Assembly (NCBI GenBank): GCA_016858145.1
Contig: JAEHOE010000001.1
Location: forward strand, 806,001 to 870,000
From: Edaphochlamys debaryana
Lineage: Eukaryota > Chlorophyta > Chlorophyceae > Chlamydomonadales
Direction: 5' to 3'
DNA length: 64,000 nucleotides
A program made the position numbers and the translations under genes. Positions 1-13,332 of the stretch are shown piece after piece (within the stretch, counting starts at the first letter, position 1; each line of letters begins with the position of its first letter). Below the pieces are notes generated by a model. That model worked only from the letters and a program-made list of their open reading frames with translations. It searched no databases and had not been told where the DNA came from.

Positions 1-235
1 GTCAAGCTCAATTGCTGTCGCCACGGGGGCAGAGGCCCCAGGTTGCGCGCGGCATGGGGGCTCCGTACCTGCCGAAAAGTTGGCACCGGAGGGAGCCGCT
101 GTGAGAGCTGGCTGTTGTTGGTAGCATCACGACAGTAGCAGCCTTTTCTCCGCAAACAATAGAGGGACTTTTCTTACGCTTTGTCGCGCGACCTGTCGAG
201 CCCCACCTGCACCTTTCTCCCCGCGACCACCCAAG
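1..235 (+). other. Upstream region / 5' leader of FCF1
   Basis: No gene supported here. It precedes the FCF1 start codon and should contain its promoter and 5' UTR. A 186-codon open frame on the minus strand crosses it into FCF1 exon 2, but it has no recognisable protein character and overlaps a well-supported gene, so it is not called. Confidence 0.5.
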
Positions 236-2044
236 ATGGGCAAAATGAAGAAGACTCGAAAGTTCGCGGAGGTCAAGCGTATGCTGAACCCCAAGGACGC
301 CGAGTAGGTTGGCGGCCGCGATGGCACTGCCGCCGCGACGTCGCGAGAAGCCCCAGCCAACGTCTCCCCCCATTGCCCCCGTGTGCGCTTCCGCTTTGTC
401 AGACCGCCAGCAAAGCGGCAGAAGACGGAGGATAAGAAGAAGGAGGACGAGGTCCGCCACGTGTGAGTGGGGGTCGCCGGTGCCCCTGGCACGCCTGGCC
501 CGTCCCACCAACAACCTCGGCTTGTGGTGGCCCCGCCTCACTGCTACCGGACCGGGCCCTATCTCCATGTGCCTGTCGCACAGCTGACGCCATCAGTTCT
601 GGTCTGCTTGTGTCCGTGCAGGGAGAAGGTGTCGTCAGCGCTTTTCTTCCGCTATAACACACAGCTGGGGCCGCCGTACCAGGTGCTGGTCGACACCAAC
701 TTCATCAACTTCTCCATCAAGAACAAGGTGCGGCAGTGGGCTCCAGGCCCCCTGCGTTGCGCCCGCGTAGGCCCTGAGCTCTTACCCGCTCGCGCCCCGT
801 CCCCCTTCGCCTCCCCGACCTTCGTGCCTCCCCGCCCACGGCCGCCCCCAACACTGCTCACCGCGTGCCGTTCCCGCAGCACTACCATTACTTGCTCCGA
901 GCCATGCCCTCTGGCCCCATAGATTCTGTCGCTTGCTGCCCACCCTGCCCCTGCCCGGTCCGACCCAGATCGACCTGGTCCGCGGCATGGTGGACTGCCT
1001 GTACGCCGAGTGCCGGCCGTGCATCACGGACTGCGTCATGGCGGAGCTGGAGAAGCTGGGGCAGAAGTACCGTGTGGCGCTCAAGGTGGCAAAGGTGGGG
1101 CAGCGGCGGACGGGGCGGGGGGCGGAGAGGGGATGGGGTTGGAGGGTCGGGGAGGCGTGGGTCGGGGAGGCGTGGGAGGCGAGGGCTCGGGGTGCGATGT
1201 GGGCGTGCGGCGCGGGGGAATGGCAAGATGTGACTGTTGCGAGCGGGGAGGCTGGCAAGTGCGCGCTCTATGTGAAGGGTGCAGCTAAGGTTTCAACGGA
1301 GAGTTTTGCGACGCGCCTGACTCCGCGCGTCCGGGCACCTGTGTGTGCTGTCCCCTCAGGACCCCCGCGTGGAGCGACTCCCCTGCAGCCACAAGGGCAC
1401 GTACGCGGATGACTGCATCTGCCAGCGCGTGCAGCAGCACCGCTGCTACATCGTGGCCACCTGCGATCGGGACCTGCGCCGCCGCATCCGCAAGGTGGGC
1501 CAGGGCGGGGCGCGGGGCGGTGCATGCCCACCTGCCTGGGGGCGGAGGGAGCGGCGCCGCAGCCGTGACTGCGGGCGTCAGACCCCGGACGTCGCTTGAG
1601 CTCTACTGGTATCGGGGTGGTGTGACGCGTAGCCGTCGTCAGCATGGACCAGACTCACAACCTTCTCGGCACGGGCAACGTAGATGATGTCCTTGCCTGT
1701 AAAGTGGGCAAGATCCTCGGGTTCAAGCAGCTTGCCCACTTCAAGGGCAAGAACGTCAATCTACATGGTTTCCGAGGTACCCGCATGGCGATATCGCGTG
1801 CTTGACCTGCCGGCACAAAGAGATACGGCGTGAGGCATGGACGACCGCTGGACCGCGTGCGGGTTCGGCCGGCCCCAACTGCTCGTGCGGCCCGGAGCAG
1901 AGCTCGTGACGCCCTCCGTTCCGCCCCGTCCCTGTCCCTGTCCCCGTCCAGATCCCCGGAGTGCCCATCATGTACCTGCAGTCGCACCGCTACACGATAG
2001 AGCGCCTGCCCGAGGCCACGCTGGGCGGGGCGCCCCGGACGTAG
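236..2044 (+). CDS. FCF1: FCF1/UTP24 homologue, PIN-domain endonuclease of the SSU processome
   Basis: Six exons join in phase: 236-303, 403-462, 622-727, 969-1094, 1360-1494 and 1952-2044, giving 195 residues (human FCF1 is 198). The N-terminus reads [17 protein letters not shown], the conserved basic start of the family. Exon 3 holds [12 protein letters not shown] and VDTNFINFS, exon 4 DCLYAE and [20 protein letters not shown], exon 5 [11 protein letters not shown] and [13 protein letters not shown]. These acidic positions (VDTN, TDC, ADD, DRD) are those of the PIN nuclease fold. FCF1 acts in the nucleolus, cleaving pre-rRNA at the 5' end of 18S within the U3 snoRNP complex. The exon 2 acceptor was chosen because it alone keeps phase and gives a Lys/Glu-rich linker. 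The C-terminus ([15 protein letters not shown]) is slightly divergent but full length. It is a single-copy housekeeping gene, unrelated in function to the hydrogenase block. Confidence 0.95.
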
Positions 2045-2929
2045 CGGCTCGGCCACACACGAGGGGCGCTAGCGGACGGGCGGGGGCTGATGAAAGGTGT
2101 ACTACAGGTGGTGATGCTGGGTGGGGCCTTGTGCTGGGTGGGGCCTTTTGTAAGATGGGAAGGAGGTAGGACAGGGACTAGGGGCAGCTGAATGGGTTGA
2201 TGAGGATCGCCAGGTAGAATGCAGCGTGTAGGCTTGCCGAGTATGGTCGGCATATGCTAGGTGACCCTGAACGACGAGGCGTTCCTGGACAGCGGGTAGT
2301 ATGTGTTGTTAGCAATGACCTTGGGTTGTAGCACCCTCGGCTGGTAGCTGGGTTAGCGTCTGTTGTGCGCACCTCGGCTGGCCGCAGCGTGCACGCTTAC
2401 GGCGGGGAGCAGAAAGAGTGGTATCAACCGCTGGCCTTGCGAGATATTTGAATGGCTGCCGACCAACTTGTTCCTCAAACGCATTGGTTGTGTGGTCTTC
2501 CGGGGGTTTGGCGCTGGAGGTGCGGGGCTGGACTGATTTCACGTCTGCTAGGCGAGGCGGGTGGCGAGCGTCAGTCCTTTTGGCGGGAAAGGTAGAAGTG
2601 CCTCGGGCAGAGCGAGCCTTGTAACACGAGCCTTGTTACTCGCAGATGTAGCTTACTGCAGCCACGCAAGAGCAAGCTCCTCATCGCGTCCTCGAGCTGT
2701 TCTCAGCCGAACGCTGCCGAGTCGACCTTACCCTCCGCCAATCGTCTGTAAACATGGATGTCGCTACAACGTGTTGCTGAATATGCAGCTGAGGAAAGAA
2801 AGCTTACGGCGGGTGCCTCCGTCGCGGGTGCCACCGCTGCGGCAAACCTGCGCGACGGCGCCTAGAGCAACTGGCTAGCTACCTTGAACTACACAGCAGC
2901 AGCTACAAGCATCGTCGGAAGGAGTCAGC
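2045..2929. other. Intergenic: FCF1 3' UTR and SCAPER upstream region
   Basis: No coding region is supported. The left part should be the FCF1 3' UTR, with a TGTAA at 2149-2153 about 105 bp after the stop. The right part is the upstream region of the SCAPER gene. Short open frames here have no homology I recognise. Confidence 0.5.
2149..2153 (+). terminator. Candidate poly(A) signal TGTAA for FCF1
   Basis: TGTAA is the usual polyadenylation signal in Chlamydomonas-type algae. This copy lies 105 bp past the FCF1 stop, within the normal 3' UTR range. A five-base motif is weak evidence alone. Confidence 0.4.
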
Positions 2930-5900
2930 ATGGCTTCAGAGGACCTGCCCGGCGGAGAATGGCATGTGGGCCAGAAGGGCCGCAGCTGGAACAAGCTGTT
3001 CAGTTCGCTGCAGAAGTAAGGGGCTCGCACGGAACACAGGGCCGGTCCGGGTGTGGGTTGATTCCGGCCACGGGACGGGTGCCGCGTGCGTGCCCCTCCT
3101 TGTCTGTACACCACCCCTCACCACCCCTACACAACCCTTGACCACCCGTCCTTGTATCCCCACTGGTGCCAGGCTCCTCGACGACGTGTACCTGGCCTGC
3201 GAGCTTGACTGCAATCTGGAGCACACGGCCTCCGTGGTGGAGTTCCTGGAGGTCTCGGCGGAGGACTTTGCAGAGGTGGGCTGCCGCCCCACACCTCGAC
3301 CCTTTCCCTACCTCCGCTGTACCTGTTGCGCAGCTCGGGGTTGAGGGGTTGGGGCGCAGGGGCGGGCGCTTCGTGTCCCCATGGGCCCATGACATCCTTA
3401 CACCAACCTAGGAGCTTAAGATCTCAAAGGGGGGGCTGGGGCCCCGCGGCATTTCGGAATCCCCACCGTCTGCTCTAGCCTTCCTTGGTGCAATGACGAC
3501 CACCTGGCCCCGACCACAAACCCCCACCCGCATCGGCTCCTCCGCCGCATGTCCTTCACGCCTCCTGCCCTCCGCGTTGCCCTTGGGTCCGCAGCTGCAC
3601 CGGCAGCTCGAGTCTGTGGTGTCGCCGCGGGCTCCCCAGAAAGTGGCGTGGGAGGTGAGGCCGCCTGCAGGGTCCGTACACTTCCCTGGGCCTGTACGGG
3701 TCGGGTCCTCGGGCGGGCCTCAGGCAGCTCGGCGGACGAGGATCTCATGCGATGTGCCCCTGTGCCGACCCACATCCAGGTCCGCACCTCCCGGCGAGCC
3801 AGCAACCGCAGCCCCCGGCCAAGCGGCACCCTGGGCCGCGGAAGCGCCTCCTCCGGCGCTTTCGCCGGCCTCAGCGGGGGCTCCTCAGCCGCCGCCTCGC
3901 CCGCCCGGCTGGTGCCGCCAGTGGCTGCCAGCGGAGGGAGCGGCACGGCCGCCGCAGCCAGCGGCGCAGCGCCCATAGGATGGGCGGCCGTGGCGGCGGC
4001 GGGTGCAGCACGTAGCGCCGGGGGCGCAGGCCCTGGGCCGGGCCCGGGGCCCGGATCCGCTTGGTCGGCGACAGCGGGGGCTCGGGGGCCTGTGGCGCGA
4101 GAGGGTCCAGGTGGGTGGCTGCAGGGATGCGACGGGGCCAGCTACCGGGCGTGGTCACGGATGGACGGAGGAGGGCCCTCTTCGAGGGGGTTCGCTATCG
4201 AGGAACCCGGACGATGTGTGCTTGTTGTTGAGGCATGGTTGCCCTGCAGACTCGAGCTGTTGGCCTCACACGCAGCATTCCGTCATCCCCTCAGGCACGG
4301 TTACTGGAGCGGCACTCGGGCAGCGGCGGGGCACAAGCGCCGGCAGCGGCACCAGCGGCAGCGGCGGGGGCAGCGGCGGCGGCAGCAAGGAGGGCTCTCC
4401 TCCGGGCGCCAAGGGCGCCGGTCCGGGCCCCGGACCGGGCCCAGGCCCAGGCGGGTCCGGGGGCCCAGGCCCGCCCCTCGCCGGCAGGGGCAGCAGCAGC
4501 GGCGGTGCGGGCGGGAAGGTCAAGTGGAGCGAGCTCTTCACCTCGTCGCCAGCCCAGCTGCCACGGCCACCCTCCCAGTCTCAACCGGGGCTGTATGGCT
4601 CCCCCAGCCACGCCCGCTCCAGCGGCGGCGCTTCCCCGTCCCCCTTTGGCCCCCCTCCGGGTCTGGCCCACCTGAACCTGCAGCCCCCGCAAGGGCCAGG
4701 CAGCGCTGGGGGCGCGGCTGGAGCCGGGGCCGGGGCCAGCGGCGGGGGCAGTGGGAGTAGCAGCTTCAGGCTGGGCGCCGCGCCGCCTCCGCCCCTGCTG
4801 GACACGGGGGGCAGCAGCGGCCCCGGGTCCGGGGGCGGCAGCGGGGCGCTCAGTCCCGCCCAGGGCGGTGCGGCGCTGAGCCCCAGGGACGCGCTGTACG
4901 CCAAGATGCTGTCCTCGCCCAGTGGGTGCAGAGAGGGGCGGGGGAATGGGGACGAGAGTTGGATGGTTGTGTGGATGAGTTGGGTTAGATGGAAGCAAGG
5001 ACAGCGCCAGCTGGAACGTTAGGGCGGAGGGGCTCGGGACAATCAGGAGGCTGAAAGGGCGTTTGCGCCGGTGCCGTCGCGCATCCAACCAGCCGCGTGC
5101 TTGCATGTGGGTCGGGGCGCGCAGCCCGCCCGCTCCTCGCCCACCCGCCTCCGCCCCTCCTCCCCTTCCGCTCCCCCCGCCCCCGCCCAGGCCGCAAGCT
5201 GTCCCCCGCCGAGGTGCGCCGCTCCTCCGAGGAGCGCCAGGCGCGCGCCGAGAAGGCCCGGCAGGCGCTGGTGGACGAGCGCATGGCCCGACTGGCGCAG
5301 GCGGCGCAGAGCCGGCAGACGGCGCGGACCGTCATGGTGGGCAGCGGGCGGCTGGGTGCAGGGGCGGGGGCGGGGGCGCTGGTGGGTTGGACGGTTGCTC
5401 AAGGTAGGGTCAGGGCTGTGGGGAGAAGGGAAAGGGGTGAGGTGTGTCGGGGGGAGGGCGCCAGGCGGAGGTTGGGGGTTTGATGCGATGGATGGGCGCT
5501 GGCAGGAGAGGGGCAAGCGCCGGTTCTCATCACGCCCGGCTTGTTCACCCCCTGCAGGAGGGCCGTGCGGGCGCCATCGCCGCCCGCGTGGAGGGCAAGA
5601 TCGCCCGCAGCGCGGAGCTGAGGCAGGCGCACCTGGCGGGGCGCGTGCAGAAAGCGGTCGAGGAAACCAAGAAGGTGCGGCGGGGGGGCGAGGCAGGGAG
5701 GCGCGGACTGAGGCTGGGCGGCGGGGAGCAGCCGGAGCGGGGCGCAGGGGTGCGGGGCCTGGGCCATCTCGACATGTGTCGTGCTTTGTCCGCCCCCCGC
5801 TCCAAGCCCCGCCTTGTGGCCCCCTTCCCCCCATTGCTGCCCCCAGGTCGCCGAGGTGGCCTTCATCAATCAGATGCTGGAGCAGGACAAGAAGCTGGCG

Positions 5901-8900
5901 CTGCAGGAGAAGCTGGAGGAGAGTGAGTCGGGGCGCGGCGGTTGGGGGTTGGTGACGGGCGGGCGCCAGCGCCTGTCGGGAACGTGGCAGGATGTGCGAG
6001 ACTCTACCTTCCTAGGCATGGCGCCATTCAAACGCGAACCGTCCGCTGTATGTGCCCCAGGCGAGCGGCGGCGCCAGGAGGCGCTGGAGGCTCTGCAGCA
6101 GCGCGGCAAGGGCGCGGCGGCGGCGGTGGAGGAGGCGCAGGAGCGGCGCAAGCTGCTCGAGGTGGGGCTGCGGTTGTGCATATATGCATAGGTGATGGGG
6201 TGGTGGGGTGGGAGGAGGCAACATACACGGCCTGCGTAGGCAACACCTGCCCAGCTGTTGTTACTCAGAGACTCCGTCCCCGGCCGTTCCCCCTTATGCG
6301 GCCCCCAGGCGGAGCGGCGGGAGCAGCTGGCGGACCGGCAGAGGCGGAAGGAGGCGGTCCAGGTGGGCGGGGGGGAAAAGCGGGCAAGTGGCAGAGGACA
6401 GGTTTCCAGCCTTGGACAGGGAGTGCTGCCGGCCTGTAGGCCCATGTTAGGCGTCAGACGTGTGTCGGCCCTTGACGGGGAGTGCTGTGTGTTGTCTGCT
6501 GGCTAATCCTCGGCGTGCCTTGCCTCCTCCTTTGACGGCACCCTTTCCATCTTCCCCCTTTCCCACCTTCAGGCCAAGCTGGAGGAGGAGCGTCGCGCCG
6601 CCGCCGCCGCCCGCGAGGCCGCGTCCCGGGCGCAGCGGGCAGCCGCCGCACAGGTGCGCAGCGGGCGGGGCCTCGGGCCGAGCCCTGCATCCGCTCGCGG
6701 ACCACTGCCGGCTTGCCAGCGCAGCCAGCACGCTACCTCGATCAACCTCGCTGTACGGCACCTGCGGTGCGTTACGTGCGGGTGCGTGCTGCCTCATGCT
6801 GTGCTGCGCCCCGCCGCCCGCAGGCCGCCGAGGCCCGGCAGCGGCAGCTGCACGTGCTCAGCGCCCGCATCGAGGAGCGCCTGGCGGAGGCGGCGTCGCG
6901 GCGGGCGCAGCACCTGGAGCTGATCAAGGAGCGGGCGGCGCTGGGGAAGGTGGGGGCGTGGAGCGGGCCGGGCCTGGGTGAGGTCCCGGGATCGGGTGGG
7001 GGGCACCAGCATGGCCCCGGCCAGCACGTGCCCCCCGATCACTACTTCTCTTCACTCACCTAACCCTGACGATAACCCGTCCGTTCGTCTTTTTACCGAG
7101 CCTTGAACTGCAAACTCCCTGTTACCGCTCCCGCCCAGGACCTTCACGAGCGGCGCACGGCAGACGGCCTGGCCACCTCCCCGCGCTCCCCCGGCAGCCG
7201 CCAGCCCCGACCCACATCGCCCGAGCTGGCGTCGCCCGGGGCGCTGCCCCCGCGGCCCACCACCCCGCCCGGCGGCCGCAACAACCACGGCGGCCTGGCC
7301 CTGGGGCTGGGGCTGGGCCTGGGGCAGGGCGCAGCCGGGGGCGGCCACGCCCCGCAGCCGCAGCCGCCGGGGCTGCACGCCACCGCCTCGCACGCCTCGC
7401 TCAGTGGTGAGTGCCCTGCGCCTGCCTAACACGTACCTCGAGAAGAGGCTCCGAAGGCATCCTCCTCCTGAGTCCGCACGCCCCTGCACCCACCCCACCC
7501 CACCCCACCGCACACGCCTAATGCTTTCGCCGCCCAGCCGCTTCCGCGTTCCGTACTCCGAGGGGCACCCCCCACAGCGATTCCACACGTGCCCACGCCC
7601 GTAGGTGCGCTGGACGGCCACCCTCCCTCGCCGCTGCGCTCCTCCGACCGAGCCATCACGCTGTCCGCGGACGCCAAGCGGCGGCTCAAGGGCATGCGGC
7701 GCCGGGCCGCCAAGACCCTGGGGCGGCTGGAGGCGGCAAGGTGAGGCTCGCCGCGCGTTGGCACGCCATGCAACTGTACCGTATCCTTTCTCGCCTTTCT
7801 CTTCGTCATCATTTTATCCTTCATTTTGAACCTGCAAGGCTCTCAATACCTCCCTCTCCCCTGTGTGCGCCCTCAGGCCGGAGTTCACGGAGCCCGAGGC
7901 ACTGCGTGCGCTGCTGGAGGGCCCCGACGGCGCAGCCCTGGTCGCGGCCTGGAGCCAGGCGGCGCAGGCGGCCCTGGCAGCCACCGCCGCCGCCGCAGAG
8001 GCGGAGGCGGCGGCCCGGGCCAGCCGCAAGCACAAAGCCTCCGCCGTCGCCACAGCGCCGGCCGGTGCAACCGGCGGGGCTAGCGCAGGCGGGGCGCCGG
8101 CGCAGAGCGGCGGCGGCGCTGCCCCGGCGAGCGATGCCGCAGCGCCGGTGCCTGCTGCTTCGGCCGGGGCGGCGGCGGCTGTGAAGCACCTGCTGCAGCG
8201 GGTGGCCACGGACCTCGGGGGGCGGAGCAAGGTAAGCGCGTGGAGCATGCTAGGTTGCAGGTCTCAAGCGCCTCCCACAGAGGCAAGGCGCACAAGCCCC
8301 AGGCCGCCGGGAACCTCGGCAACCCAGTTGCAAGGACCGATGCACCAGCCTCCGTTTCTTCCTGGCTGCATGCCTGCAGGGCGTCGCTATCCACGCCGCC
8401 CGCCCCTCCGGCCTGCTGGGGGCGCTGGCGGAGCTGCTCACGGCGCCCGCAGCCGCCGCCTCGGCGCACCCCCCGCAGACGTCCGTGCAGGTGGGAGGGA
8501 GGGGCGGCGAAGAGTGCAGAGGGCGCCCAAGGCGAGCGTCCTTGCGTTAAAATGGCCGCTGGCCCTGCCGCCCTGCGGATCCGACGAGATGCCCAGGTTG
8601 CGGCTTGATGCCCTCCCAATGTCCGTCATCCCTCTGACTCCCCTGCTTCCCGCACCATGCCTAGCCAGCTTCCCCCCTGCCTTTATTCCCCGTCCTCCCG
8701 CCAACCATCCCACCGCCCCCCCGATACCGCACCACCCCTCCCCCGCCCCAAGCTCATGGAGCTGCTGGCGCTGCTGGTGACCTCTTCGCCCCACAACGCC
8801 GCGTGGATGCTGGCGCGCGCCGGCGCGGGGCCGCTGGGGGGACTGGTGCGCTGCGGCATGCGCGCGCTGGACAGGTGGGGAAGGGGGTGGGAGTGGGGTG

Positions 8901-11900
8901 GGGCGGGGCGGGGAGGTGCCGAGCCTGACGCGGCGACCGGGACGTGGCCATGCGCAATGTGTGAAGGGCTGCTCGCATGAGCCTGGGGGTCGTGGGCGCG
9001 GTGATTAGCCATGCACAGTGTGTGTGGGGGGGTCATCCTCTGGACATGCGTGGTCGCCTGAGGGTCGCCGCTGACCTCGAGGCAATGTCCATGGCTTAGC
9101 CCCGCACGTGCGCGTGCTGTGCTGTGCCCCCCGCCGCGGCCCCAGGTACAACGGCCTGGCTGCGGACGAGGTGTGGGAGGAGCCGCCAGAGGCGAGGTAC
9201 CTGGCGGCCCTGCTGCAGGTGCGGGCGGGGAGGGGGATTCGCGCCGTCGCGGACGTTGCATGTGCGGTGCGGCCTTGCCGAGGCCTCCGCCGTCCGCCCA
9301 CCGAGGCCTTCCCCTGCCAAACCCCTGACTCCCGTGCCCGCCCCCAGACGCTGGCATGCCTGTGCCGTACGCCCTTCTCGGGGCAGCCCTCCCTGGCGGC
9401 GCAGCAGGAGGAGCTCGTGTCGTACATCGTGGCGTGCGGCCTCATACACAGGTGCGCTGCCATGCCTTCACGAGCCCCACGCCGCGTTCCTCGCCCCACC
9501 GCACGCCCTTGGCCACTCACCCCCCGGCCTCCACACCGTGGAGCCGCAAACACCACCGCCACCTCCCGTATCCTCCCTTCCTTATTCCCCCTGGACCCCC
9601 GCGGACCCCCTTGCCCTCAGGTCCACGGAGCTGTTCAGCCTGTTCGATCAGCCCGCCGCCAACGACACTGCCCCGCTGCCCGGCTATGTGCTGCAGTGCC
9701 TGGCGCTGCTAGAGGCCATCACAGGTGGGAGGGGGGCCTTGAAAGGGATGGGGGGCCTGAGGGGCTAGGGGTTGAGGCTGGGGTCCTCGGGGATAGAGGA
9801 TGAAGACAGCATTGCGGGGAGCCGCATCGTGGCGGCTAGGGGCGAAGGAGGGGAACCCGGAGCGGGGGCATTACGCTGCTCGGAGCTGGCTGATGGGGCT
9901 GGGGACGCCGGGCGTTGCCCGCGGGTGTCGCCCGTTCGCATGGGGCTTGATCAGCTGTGTCCACCTGCCGTTTCGCACCCCGCCCCAGGTGGTCCCGGCC
10001 GGCGCTCGCCCGCCGCTTCGCTGACGGCGCAGAAGCGCTGGTCGCCGCCCGCCGCCAACGGTGCCGCCACGGCTCTGTCCTTCCAGGTGCGTCATCCCGC
10101 GCGGCCTCCACGTCCGGGGGCTGCGCGTTGGCACTTCTCCTCTCTGCGGCTGTAGTGGTGGCTGCTTACGTGCGCCCCTGTCCTTCCAATCCCTCATCTC
10201 TCTACCCAACTCTCCTGCTGGCTCCCCCGCACGCGCCGCTCCGGCCCCCAGGAGACGGCCATGGCGGGCCTGCCCTCCCTGCTGACCGCCATGCTGCTGC
10301 GCGCCGCGCCCTCCTGCACCCCCGCCGAGGCCCGCCCCGACCGCCTGCCGCCCAACTTCGTCACCGCCGCCGCCTGCGTCATGCGTGTGCTCAACAACAT
10401 TGCCAGGTGCGCGGCCACAACATCGCCAGTCTCCCGGGTCCCGGTGTGGTTCGCTGCTCCGTTCCTGCCTGCCTCCAGTTTGCGTCCGTCGGGATGCTCC
10501 CTCGGTCGTGCCGAGCGTCTGGCCCGCCGCTCGCTCTCACAACCCCGTCCAAATTTCACTCGTACGCCACGTGCATACCCCTACCCGGTGCTTGCCCCTG
10601 GCTTACGGTACACGAGCGGCCCCACTACCGGTGCACCCACGCTCAGGCTGGACCTGGCGGCCGCACAGAGCGCCCTGGGCGCCCCCGACCTCCGCGTGGT
10701 GCTGCTCCACCTGGTGGGCTTCCTGCTGTCGTACGCCACCAACCAGTGGCCCGCGGCACCGGGCGCAGCGGAGCCAGCCATCAAGGCGGCGCTGGCGGCG
10801 GCGGCAGACGACGCGGGAGGCGGCGTCGGCGGCTCCGCCGCCCCCGCCGCCGCGGCAGCGGCGGCCGCCGCGCTGGCGCGCGCCTCCTCCGGCGGCGGCG
10901 CGGGCGGCGGGGCCGTCCATGCGCATGCCCATGCCGCCTCCGGCGGCAGCGCGGGCGGCGGCGGCAGTAGTGGCGGCGTGCCTTTACCGCCTCCGCCTCC
11001 GCCACCACCCGCCGCCGCGGCGCTGGTGCAGCTGCTGAACGAGGTCCTGCTGCTCATCGGCTACTTCGCGGTGCTGCACGGCCCCAACCAGGACGTGCTG
11101 CTGTGGGGCAAGGTGAGCTCCTGCAGGCCGGGCTTCTTCGACGCCATATGCTCCATGCGCACAGCCCGGTTTTAAGGGCTCCGCAATGCCCTCTCATCCC
11201 CCGCTTGTGTCCCCGTTTGGACCGTCTCCAGTATGTCGAGCCTGATCCACATGCCTCCCCTTCCCGCTCCCAGTGCCCCACGCTGCTCCAGCGCCTGGCC
11301 GAGGTGCCCTTCGCCTACTTCGTGGAGCCGCAGCTGCTGCAGGCGAGCACTGCCTGAAGGGGCAGGAAGGGGAAAGAGGCAGTAGAAGGGAAAGCGTGCT
11401 GTGGAAAGGGCCGTGAGTGCTCGGGGTGCAGCGAAGGGGCTGGGGCGCAGGCCGCGCAGGACAGCCTGCGAGAGCTCCAACCTCCGCCCTTGGTCCCACG
11501 CCGTGGCCCCGACCCCCACCGCCACTCGCCCCCGCAGGTGCTGGCGCCCACGCTGCTGGCCGCCTGCTACGGCAGCGAGCGGGGCGTGGCCATGCTGTCG
11601 CAGCACCTGGGGCCGGGCATGCTGAGGGACTACGTGGCGGTGAGGAGGGGCGCGGGAGGGGCGAGGGCGCACACGCCCGGTGCAGCGCGCGCTACCTCTG
11701 TTGCCTCCTGCAAGCGCCTGTCTGGTTGACGTGCATTTGAAGCGGGACTTTGCGGTCTCCCCTCAGGCCATGCTGCAGCACTACGAGCCGTCGGAAGCTG
11801 CGAGCGGCGATGAGGGCGGGCTGGGCGGTCTCGGCGGGAGCCCTGGCGGCGACCCCTCGCAGATGCTGTCCCCCCGCCGCCAGCTCCTGCAGCACCTGCC

Positions 11901-13332
11901 CACCGCCGCGGCCGCGGCCGCCGCCGCCGCAGCAGCAGCCGCGCCGCGCGGGGTGGCGGCGGCGACGGTGCGGGCCGCGGCCGCGGCTGCCGCTGCCTCG
12001 GCGGCGGGCCTGGGCGACGAGTGGCCGACGGCGCTGCCGCCGCCCACGGTGGGGCGCTACAGCCTGCCGCAGCGCTTCCCCGTAGAGCTACTGCCGCAGG
12101 CGCTGGCTTTCCTAGAGGACCAGATAGCGGGGTCCCGGACCTGCAGCAGCGGCGGCGGCAGCCGCAGCGCCAGCGGCGTCCTGGCCGACACTGCTTCCTC
12201 CAGCTTCGCCGCGGCGGCGGCGGCCATGCCGGCGGCGGCGCCGGCATCAGCTCGGCCGCCGCCGGCCTTGTCCTCAACACCGCTGACGGCCGTCTTGGCA
12301 ACGCCGCCGCGGCCCATCGCGGCCGCCCTGGCAACGCCGCTGGCGCCGGCGGCACGTGGTGGCGGTAGTGTCGCCGGTCGGAGCCCTGACGGCACGCCTG
12401 ACTCAGCTGGCCAGGCCCCCAGCACCGGCGGCGGTGGCGGCGGCAGCAGCAGCGGCGGCGGCAGGGCCACCGGCGCTTCCTCCGGAGCCGGGTCCAGCTA
12501 CAGCCAGCACCACCGCCGCTACCTGGACGCCGCTGACGTTCCCGTCCCGTTCGCCGCTGGCGGCAGCATGGGCGTACGGCGGCAGCGGCGGCGCTTCGAG
12601 GCGGCAGCAGCCGCAGCGGTGGCTGCGGTGGTGGCCGAGGCCGGCGGCATGGGGCCAGCCGGGGCCGGGGGCGGCGCGGGCAGCCTGGATGGCATGAATT
12701 GCGCTAGGAGCTATGTATCGGAGCTTTCGTTTGGGGGGTATCTGCCGGACGCCGCGGCGGATGGCTCCCGAGAGGAGGACCCCCGCTCGCCAGGTGCGTG
12801 CCGCGTGCGGGTGGAGGGGCGCTGCACCGAATGGGGAGGCACGTGTGTGATCTGCTGGACCCCTCCGGACCTCGAGTGTGGCTCACTGATGTGGGTCTCC
12901 CACCGTGTGCTTCTGACAGGCGAGTACGAGTTCGACCTGGAGCTGTACGAACTACAGCGGCTGGACGAGCAGCGTTTCATGGACGAGCAGGACGTGCTGC
13001 TGCTCCCCACGGCGGGCAAGCTGCACGGCGACAACTCCCGCCGCGCCGCCGGCGGCACAGGCGGCGGCAGCCCCCCCGACCTGGGAGCTGCCGCCGCTCG
13101 CGCCACCCCGGGGGCCCTGAGCGGGGAGGGCAGTACGGAGGACATCTGGCCGGCGGCGGCGAGGGCGGAGAGCGGGAGCGAGCGCTCTGGTGTCCCGTTC
13201 GCCGGGTGCGGCGTGATCGACGCGTGGTGGCGGGGGCTGGGGCACGGGGGCAGCGGGGAGGAGGACGGAATGTCCATGGACTCGCCGCTGGGGGATGACG
13301 AGCAGGAGCTCGCGGGGGAGGCTGTGGAGTGA
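2930..13332 (+). CDS. SCAPER: SCAPER-like protein (S-phase cyclin A-associated protein in the ER)
   Basis: About 27 exons rebuild in phase from ATG 2930 to TGA 13330-13332, for about 1836 residues. Exons begin 2930, 3173, 3595, 3780, 4295, 5191, 5558, 5847, 6061, 6309, 6573, 6824, 7139, 7605, 7877, 8380, 8753, 9146, 9348, 9621, 9989, 10252, 10647, 11274, 11538, 11767 and 12920. The N-terminus (WNKLFSSLQ, LLDDVYLACELD, APQKVAWEV) matches the SCAPER N-terminal region. Residues ~110-400 are low-complexity Gly/Pro/Ser. Residues ~403-640 form a charged coiled coil (RKLSPAEVRRSSEERQARAE, EVAFINQMLEQDKKLALQEK). Residues ~850-1357 are a helical armadillo-like domain with ELVSYIVACGLIH and LAEVPFAYFVEP followed by LLAACYGSE, as in the human C-terminal half. 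A low-complexity tail follows. I did not find the C2H2 zinc finger of animal SCAPER. The exon at 3595 and the last intron (12794-12919, in-frame, 126 bp) are the least certain. The intron after 11342 uses a GC donor. The family is linked to ER, cell cycle and cilia. Confidence 0.85.

Noticed and set aside
4291..5106. 271-codon antisense frame in the SCAPER gene
   Set aside because: Pro/Ala/Arg-rich mirror of a Gly-rich exon, without any domain; shadow of the real exon at 4295-4921.
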